Assembly (NCBI RefSeq): GCF_047549485.1
Contig: NZ_CP180191.1
Span: 558,001 to 622,000, forward strand
DNA from: Piscinibacterium candidicorallinum
Lineage (GTDB): Bacteria > Pseudomonadota > Gammaproteobacteria > Burkholderiales > Burkholderiaceae_C
DNA: 64,000 nt
Direction: 5' to 3'
Positions 58,963-64,000 of the stretch are shown here, in pieces. The position numbers were made by a program, and so were the translations under genes. Below the pieces are notes generated by a model. The model made no database searches. It worked only from the letters and a program-made list of their open reading frames with translations, and had not been told where the DNA came from. How positions within the stretch are numbered: position 1 is the stretch's first letter; each line of letters begins with the position of its first letter.

Positions 58963-59464
58963 AGGCAAAGCACACGCAGCAGACCCCTCCGCCGACAAAC
59001 CAAAGCTGATCATGACTCAGTGGCGCTACTAGAGAACGTTCGACCTGATCGAGCAGTGCGGCGGAGGGGATACCGGGGCGATCCGCTGAAGGAACCTTAG
59101 CGATCGCTTGGCTCGCAACTTCAAGCGCGTGTCTCTGATTCCACAGCTCATTGGCGGTGACCTGCACCTCAGCCTTCTGCAAAGCCGTGGCCACCAAGAC
59201 CGGAGGCTGCACGACAAGGTGTCGATCAAGTTCAACCATGTTGGCCTGAGGGCGCCCTGAAAGAACGAACCCGACATCGAAGCCCAAGTCCTGAAGCTCG
59301 TACAGGTATTCGATGGTGGGAGATGTTTTTCCCGCTTCATACGCGTAGACGGTCGAGAGACTTTTTGCTGTCTGAATCGCCAATGCGTCGGCACTCAGGC
59401 CGACACGTTTGCGTTCAATCGATAACCGTTCCGGCAAGCCCGGAGCAAGCGCGTGCGAGTTCAT
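58961..59464 (-). CDS. Xre-family helix-turn-helix regulator
   Basis: Starting at 59464 (GGAG site eight bases upstream) gives a 167-residue protein. Residues about 9-65 form an Xre/HipB-like HTH (LSIERKRVGLSADALAIQ...VYAYEAGKTSPTIEYLYELQDLGFDV). The rest is helical without recognised motifs; the last residues are Cys-rich (CCVCFA). It lies between the type I R-M operon (same strand) and the BcepMu gp16-like gene (opposite strand), so it may repress either. An upstream in-frame start at 59557 would add 31 residues. Confidence 0.75.
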   Translation of the reverse strand: MNSHALAPGLPERLSIERKRVGLSADALAIQTAKSLSTVYAYEAGKTSPTIEYLYELQDLGFDVGFVLSGRPQANMVELDRHLVVQPPVLVATALQKAEVQVTANELWNQRHALEVASQAIAKVPSADRPGIPSAALLDQVERSLVAPLSHDQLWFVGGGVCCVCFA

Positions 59465-59543
59465 TCGTTGCACTCCATCAAGTACGCCCAGACCGCAGTG
59501 TGAACACTCAAATTGGTCGCAGGCAGTTGCGCGGACCTTGACT

Positions 59544-59553
59544 ACATTAATGT
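59544..59553. promoter_or_regulatory. Palindrome in the divergent regulator promoter region
   Basis: ACATTAATGT is a perfect ten-base palindrome between the Xre-like gene (minus) and the gp16-like gene (plus), directly after TTGACT (59538-59543), a good -35 word for the plus strand. A repressor bound here could control both promoters. Confidence 0.45.
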
Positions 59554-59633
59554 GCAATATTCTACAAAACTTTCTGGTTGAATGTGTATCGATGTGGTCT
59601 TAACCTAAAAAGAACTCTCAATTGGAGTGCTAC

Positions 59634-59924
59634 TTGAGCGACATCGGCAACAGCGAGAACACGCAGCGCCCTGCGACCGCCGAACAGGTTTCAGAACTTT
59701 TCAGGTATTGGGGCGTGAGCGTCGCGACCTGGGCAACGTTTCGAGGCTTCAACGTAGCGCTGACGTACTCGCTTTTGCAGGGACGCAGCAAGGGCTTGTG
59801 GGGGCAATCTTGGGAGATCGCACGGGCCCTGGGCTTGAAGAGCGCGCCCCAAGGCGGGCCCAGCCTCCGCGAAGACCTTGAACTCCTGTCGCGGGAGCGT
59901 GCCCAGCGAGCGAACCGCCGCTGA
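59634..59924 (+). CDS. BcepMu gp16-like DNA-binding protein
   Basis: The TTG at 59634 has a GGAG site seven bases upstream and gives about 96 residues. The central part, VATWATFRGFNVALTYSLLQGRSKGLWGQSWEIARALGLK, matches the BcepMu gp16 family of phage-associated regulators, which are found in Mu-like phages and transposable elements. It ends with a basic tail (RERAQRANRR). It reads toward tnsA, 195 bases downstream, so it probably belongs to the transposon as a regulator; this is inferred from position. Confidence 0.7.
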   Translation: MSDIGNSENTQRPATAEQVSELFRYWGVSVATWATFRGFNVALTYSLLQGRSKGLWGQSWEIARALGLKSAPQGGPSLREDLELLSRERAQRANRR

Positions 59925-60087
59925 ACGGCGATCAGACATCGAGAACAGAAAAGGAGACCAATAAAGACAAAAGCCAGCCAACCCTTTCGAGCTGACCGGC
60001 CTTTGCGTCGGGTGCAGATACAACCGACTTCGCACCTCAAGTATCTCGCTCGCGCTAGGCGCAGTCAAGCTCCTGACCCATTTGATC

Positions 60088-60107
60088 GGGCCCCGAATCA
60101 GGGGCCC
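60088..60107 (+). promoter_or_regulatory. Hairpin abutting the tnsA ribosome site
   Basis: GGGCCCC (60088-60094) and GGGGCCC (60101-60107) pair around GAATCA, ending three bases before the GGAG (60111-60114) that serves the GTG at 60120. It could slow ribosome loading on tnsA. Confidence 0.5.
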
Positions 60108-60119
60108 CAAGGAGCCACT

Positions 60120-60902
60120 GTGTCTGCATTTTTTGATGAGTTCGACCTCCATGCGTCGGACGAGATTGGTGTTGCCGAATCCTCCGCACGCCTTCCACAG
60201 CTAACTCAACGACGGCCTGCTCGTCAGGTCGTCACGCGATCGCCCCACCGAAGCGTCTTTCGTGTCCAGGTATCCACGGACGAAGGGCGGAGTGCGGTTC
60301 AGGCCGAAAGCGGTCTCGAACGGGACTTCCTCCGCGTAGCCACGCTCGCCCCGGTCCCCATCGCAGCCGTCGTGGAGCAACCGCGGACGTTTGAGGCTCC
60401 AGACCCTGAGACGCAGGGGTGGGTGCGCTACACGCCAGATTTTCAGATTGACTTCGTTGACGGTTCCTCCGTGTGCATCGAGGTCAAGCCGCGGGCGCAC
60501 TTACGTGGCTCGTGGAAGCGCTTCGACTCGATTCGCTGTCACCTGCGCTCGCTCGGCCACCCACTCGTATTCATCACCGACCACGCGTTGCGCCTCACCC
60601 GGCGCGTGCACCTGTCGAGCGCCTGGCACCGCTACAGGAATCACTCTGTGAGTGCAGCGCGGCTGCATCGCATTGAGCGCGCAGTGCGTAATGCACCTAG
60701 CGGCATCACCTTGCATGAGCTGCGCCGCAGAACGGGTGTCGAGTCAAGAGAGATCGCACACGCGGTCGCCAACCGCCGCATCTACTTGTGCGGTGGCCTC
60801 GAGTATTCAACGAACGCCGTCTTGCGTCCGTCTGTCGATCAGTCGAAAGGAGAACAGCATGCGATTCAGTTTCAGCGCTGGCTTAATGATCCGGCGGGGT
60901 GA
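60120..60902 (+). CDS. tnsA: Tn7-like transposon endonuclease TnsA
   Basis: TnsA cuts the 5' ends of the element during cut-and-paste transposition. The GTG at 60120 has a good GGAG site and gives 260 residues. The nuclease residues are visible: Glu63/Glu67 in AESGLERDF, Asp107 in YTPDFQIDF and Glu121-Lys123 in IEVKPR, spaced as in the restriction-fold TnsA core. The C-terminal part is a winged-helix-like region (LHRIERAVRNAPSGITLHELRRRTGV). It overlaps tnsB by 44 bases. Confidence 0.9.
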   Translation: MSAFFDEFDLHASDEIGVAESSARLPQLTQRRPARQVVTRSPHRSVFRVQVSTDEGRSAVQAESGLERDFLRVATLAPVPIAAVVEQPRTFEAPDPETQGWVRYTPDFQIDFVDGSSVCIEVKPRAHLRGSWKRFDSIRCHLRSLGHPLVFITDHALRLTRRVHLSSAWHRYRNHSVSAARLHRIERAVRNAPSGITLHELRRRTGVESREIAHAVANRRIYLCGGLEYSTNAVLRPSVDQSKGEQHAIQFQRWLNDPAG

Positions 60903-62952
60903 GCAGTGCTTCGAGTTCGAGCGACAACTGCTTGATGGGCGTGTCGTTTTTACAGATGTACTGACCAAGGCACCTTGGACGCTGGCGACCAAAGACCTAT
61001 TGGAGGCCATCGAGGAGCACAAAGTTGAAGTCGTCCTAGAGTCCGGGGTGGCCTGCAAGGCCACCCCGCGCGGAGTGCAGTCTGGCGAAGTCAACATCGA
61101 TGTTTCGACCCTGCCCGCTGTCGTGCGTGACCGGGCCGAGTACCGGATGAAGTGGGTGAATGCCATGCGCCAACGCGGTGTTTCTCGTGGGGCGACCAGC
61201 GCAATCAAGCATCATTCTGCGGAGTTCGCACAGCGCTGGGGAGTGCGTCCGCCGGGTGTGACGACCCTGGCTCGGTGGATGCGGGACTTTGAGGCGGGCG
61301 GGCGCACGCTGCTCAGCCTCGTTGACTGTCCGCGCCGTCGAGTCAAGCGCACGAACGACAAGGTCAGGGAGCTCGCGACGAAGATACTTCGTAAGCACTA
61401 CTTCTCTCGCGAGCGAGCATCGATAAGAGACTGCTTTGACCGATTGCAGATTGCGCTGAAGACCGAGACGTCGGCCGGGCGCATGGTGCCTGAAGAGTCG
61501 AAGATCTCGCTTTCGACCTTGCAGCGGATCGTCAACGAGACGCCGCTCTACGTGCGGCTGAGCAAAAGGCATTCGGAAACGCATGCACGAGCAATGCTGC
61601 GTACGACGTTTACGGGTCAGAACTTCGAGTACCCCGCCGAGCGCTACGAGATCGACCACACGCCGCTCGACTTTCTGGTGTTGTGCGACCGCACTCTGAT
61701 TCCTCTGGGCCGGCCGGTGATCACCGTGGTCATCGACAGCTACTCAGGCTACGTCGTGGGGTTCTACGTCAGCTTCTACGGCCCGTCCACGACGTCAGTG
61801 AGCGGCGCGCTGAGATGCGCGATCTTTCCGAAAGACGGACTCGTGTGCTCAGTTGAACTGCAGAACGCGTGGCTGAGCGCGGGGATTCCCGCCCTGCTGC
61901 TGTGCGACAACGGCCTTGAGTTCCATGCGAAGCTGCTGGGCACGTGGGCCGGTGCGCTCGGGATGGACATTCAGTTCGCGCGCGTTCGAACCCCATGGAC
62001 CAAGGCGCGCGTTGAACGATTCTTCAGAGACCAAAGCCGGTTCGGACTGGTTTCTGGACGAATCCTCAAGCGACGCGCGAATGATCTGTACGAAAACCCC
62101 ACTGACACCGCTGCGATCACTCTGAGCAATCTGATCGACGGGCTTGTGAAGTACGCAGTCGATATCCACTCGCAAAGGGTCAATGAGCGTACGTTGGAGT
62201 ACCCGTTGCATCGCTTCGAAGAGGGGCTCAAGCGCATGCCCCCGGCGGAGTACTGCACCAACACCAAGATGGCTCAGCTCATCCTTGCCCACGAGAAGAA
62301 GCTCACCGTGGACTCGGGCGGAGTTCGGTTTGCAGGCCTGCGATACGACTGTACGCCCCTGAATCACGTCATTCAGCGCTCGGGCCATCGCCAGATCACG
62401 GTCAAGTTCGACCCGGACGACCTCGACCAGGTCTATGCAGTGGTTGACGAGTCTGGCGTACCGATTGCCCTGCAGTCACGTGACCCCGAGTACACCGCCG
62501 GCTTGAGCTGGAACCAGCATCAGGCCATTCGGCGCTATGCGCGCAAGGCGCTCAAGGAGGATGGTGTCGGCGAGCGTTTGCTTCGTGCAAAGCAAGAACT
62601 CTGGGAGCACTGGGCGAATGCGACTCACACCATGCCTCGGAAGGAACGCCAGCAGCTGGCGATCTTCAGCGGCGCTTCCAGCGCGCGATCACTCTTCAAG
62701 TCTGACCGTGGTGAATCTTCTGCCTCGGACGAAGGCGCACCGCTGAAGGTCATCACAGAACCCAGCACGGCAACTGCAGGCGATGACCTGCCGGTGGACG
62801 AGATGGTGACTGATGTCTCGTCCTCTCCGACTGACGTGGGACCAGCCACTGATGAGCTGCCCGAGGGGGCAACGGTGTTCTTGGATGCAGATCGCATATT
62901 GGTTGCGTCTGGTGCGCATGACCAACAACTTTGGGGAGCTGAACTTGAGTAA
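60859..62952 (+). CDS. tnsB: Tn7-like transposase TnsB
   Basis: TnsB is the DDE transposase that binds the element ends and joins the 3' ends to target. Starting at 60859 (AGGAGA site) gives 697 residues. After N-terminal DNA-binding helices, the retroviral-integrase-like core holds Asp266 (IDHTPLD), Asp350 (LCDNGLEF) and Glu386 (KARVERFF), a D(35)E arrangement. A Mu-C-like beta domain follows (VDSGGVRFAGLRYDC...HRQITVKFDPDDL), then an acidic, Ser/Thr-rich tail of about 100 residues that would contact TnsC. It overlaps tnsA and tnsC. Confidence 0.93.
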   Translation: MRFSFSAGLMIRRGEQCFEFERQLLDGRVVFTDVLTKAPWTLATKDLLEAIEEHKVEVVLESGVACKATPRGVQSGEVNIDVSTLPAVVRDRAEYRMKWVNAMRQRGVSRGATSAIKHHSAEFAQRWGVRPPGVTTLARWMRDFEAGGRTLLSLVDCPRRRVKRTNDKVRELATKILRKHYFSRERASIRDCFDRLQIALKTETSAGRMVPEESKISLSTLQRIVNETPLYVRLSKRHSETHARAMLRTTFTGQNFEYPAERYEIDHTPLDFLVLCDRTLIPLGRPVITVVIDSYSGYVVGFYVSFYGPSTTSVSGALRCAIFPKDGLVCSVELQNAWLSAGIPALLLCDNGLEFHAKLLGTWAGALGMDIQFARVRTPWTKARVERFFRDQSRFGLVSGRILKRRANDLYENPTDTAAITLSNLIDGLVKYAVDIHSQRVNERTLEYPLHRFEEGLKRMPPAEYCTNTKMAQLILAHEKKLTVDSGGVRFAGLRYDCTPLNHVIQRSGHRQITVKFDPDDLDQVYAVVDESGVPIALQSRDPEYTAGLSWNQHQAIRRYARKALKEDGVGERLLRAKQELWEHWANATHTMPRKERQQLAIFSGASSARSLFKSDRGESSASDEGAPLKVITEPSTATAGDDLPVDEMVTDVSSSPTDVGPATDELPEGATVFLDADRILVASGAHDQQLWGAELE

Positions 62953-63919
62953 ATCAACTGGATACACGGAGCGAAGAAAGGCACCGGATGCAACGGCCTC
63001 GGACGAAGGCTCCATACTGCCGATGGATCGCCTCGGGCTCTACTCCGACAAGGCGATTTCCGTCGCTCGCGGCTTCGTGGACGTCATCGTCAACACGGTA
63101 CCCATGCAGAAGGCCATTGACTGGGTCAACCGTGCGCAGCAATTGGTCGACGTGCTCGACATCCCCCGCTGTCTCGTGATCGCTGGGCCACCAGGGGTCG
63201 GCAAGACCTCATTTGCAAGGTACATCTGCCGCAAGCTCAATGACGGCCACCCCCTAAGCGAGGGCACTCGTGCGCTGTACCTGCGCCTGGCACCGCGGTC
63301 CACGGCGTTCACAATCACATCTGAGCTGCTCACCCAGCTCAGATGCCCTTTCACTCGAGTCACCGAGAACGTCTATCCGATTCGCCGTGCAGCGCTTGTG
63401 GAGTCCTGCCGAGCTGTGGATACGCGGATGATCATCATCGACGAGGCGCACAACATGCTTTCTCATCACCGAACCAGGAGCGAGGAGGCAGCTGGGATAT
63501 CAACGATTTCGGATCTTGTGTGCACCCTCGTGGATCAGGCGGGCGTCGGTGTGGTGCTCGCTGGCCGAGAGACCTTGTATGGACTGACCGATTTCGACGC
63601 AGCCCTGGGCTCACGGGTGGAGTCAACCGTGGACTTTCCGTTGTGGTCGGACCCAAAGCGCTTCATTCAGGTGCTTGCAGCAATGACGTCCAAAGTCGAC
63701 CACCACTGCAGTCTGGCTTACCTGCGGGAATCCCAAACGGCAGCACGACTGCATGCTGAGTCACGAGGCAATCCTCGTGCACTCAAGCGAATCGTGACCG
63801 AAGGCATTTTGGTCGCGGTTACCGATGGGGCAAGCGCACTTCTTGATGCGCATCTCAGTCTGGCGCTGGAGAGGCTCGCAAGCTCTGCACACGCGTCGGT
63901 GACGAAGGTGGCCGCATGA
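62945..63919 (+). CDS. tnsC: Tn7-like AAA+ ATPase TnsC (TniB-like)
   Basis: TnsC is the ATP-dependent adaptor between target-selection proteins and the transposase. The TTG at 62945 has a GGGGAG site and overlaps the end of tnsB; an ATG at 62918 is an alternative. The 324-residue product has Walker A GPPGVGKT (81-88), Walker B MIIIDEAHN (Asp166-Glu167) and a sensor region AGRETLYGLT, then an Arg finger-like GSRVES. It resembles TniB/TnsC of shorter Tn7-like elements. tniQ starts within its stop codon (ATGA). Confidence 0.92.
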   Translation: MSKSTGYTERRKAPDATASDEGSILPMDRLGLYSDKAISVARGFVDVIVNTVPMQKAIDWVNRAQQLVDVLDIPRCLVIAGPPGVGKTSFARYICRKLNDGHPLSEGTRALYLRLAPRSTAFTITSELLTQLRCPFTRVTENVYPIRRAALVESCRAVDTRMIIIDEAHNMLSHHRTRSEEAAGISTISDLVCTLVDQAGVGVVLAGRETLYGLTDFDAALGSRVESTVDFPLWSDPKRFIQVLAAMTSKVDHHCSLAYLRESQTAARLHAESRGNPRALKRIVTEGILVAVTDGASALLDAHLSLALERLASSAHASVTKVAA

Positions 63920-64000
63920 GCTGGTATCGAATTGCAAGCCCGGGCTTTGTTGCAGGGGAGTCGGGGATGGGGTTTCTGCTGCGCACTGCGAGTCGCCATG
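63916..64000 (+). CDS. tniQ: TniQ/TnsD-family target selector, N-terminal fragment (cut by window edge)
   Basis: Only the first 28 codons are in the window. They read WYRIASPGFVAGESGMGFLLRTASRH, in which the ESGMGFLLR block matches the conserved TniQ start (P-GES-xS-L-R). TniQ/TnsD proteins choose the insertion site, either by binding DNA directly or by joining a CRISPR complex. The gene starts by ATGA overlap with tnsC. Confidence 0.8.
   Translation, partial: MSWYRIASPGFVAGESGMGFLLRTASRH

Noticed and set aside
1..64000. Search for tRNA, rRNA and riboswitches
   Set aside because: No cloverleaf, rRNA or known riboswitch core was recognised by eye. A covariance-model search would be decisive.

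Overview
The window is one contiguous piece of a high-GC bacterial chromosome. Gene content and order point to a betaproteobacterium of the order Burkholderiales: a polar-flagellum type flgHIJKL run, a coxB-coxA-small gene-ctaG-DUF2970-coxC-SURF1-ctaA-ctaB-SCO cytochrome oxidase operon, secB/grxC/gpsA in a row, opgGH, and an rpoH with a CIRCE operator. This assignment is inference from family and order; no rRNA or other marker gene is present.

Layout. 1-6638: end of a flagellar operon (flgH tail, flgI, flgJ, flgK, flgL) followed by an HDOD protein with a degenerate EAL half. 6659-17718: housekeeping genes (moeB-like, ctpA, gpmA, rhodanese, grxC, secB, gpsA, LOG-family hydrolase, TonB-C-like protein, trmL, comF, bioC-like, DUF2244). 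17775-27007: a complete aa3 oxidase operon with its assembly and heme A genes. 27060-31712: TetR regulator, small beta-barrel, two envelope lipoproteins, and a membrane-anchored AraC regulator. 32154-40774: an ECF-type sigma factor gene, a small protein/TPR-CHAT protease operon, an S8 (subtilisin) lipoprotein, an SLC13 transporter and a glycerate kinase. 40800-51301: two lipoproteins, opgGH, a DUF2807 protein, a TPR-GGDEF cyclase and rpoH.

From about 51380 to the right edge the DNA looks accessory. It carries a solitary ParS/MbcA-like antitoxin, a type I restriction-modification operon (hsdM-hsdS-AlbA_2 ATPase-hsdR, minus strand), an Xre-like regulator divergent from a BcepMu gp16-like regulator, and the start of a Tn7-like transposon (tnsA-tnsB-tnsC-tniQ, plus strand) that runs out of the window.

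The two most interesting parts are the sigma factor/small protein/CHAT protease/subtilase cluster and the Tn7-like element. Several leaders in the first share an unusual motif (GCTCTGTG with flanking conserved blocks), and its logic resembles the protease-controlled sigma factor of type III-E (Craspase) systems, although no CRISPR parts are seen. The Tn7-like element abuts the restriction island, and its cargo lies outside the window. No tRNA, rRNA, CRISPR array or clear pseudogene was found.
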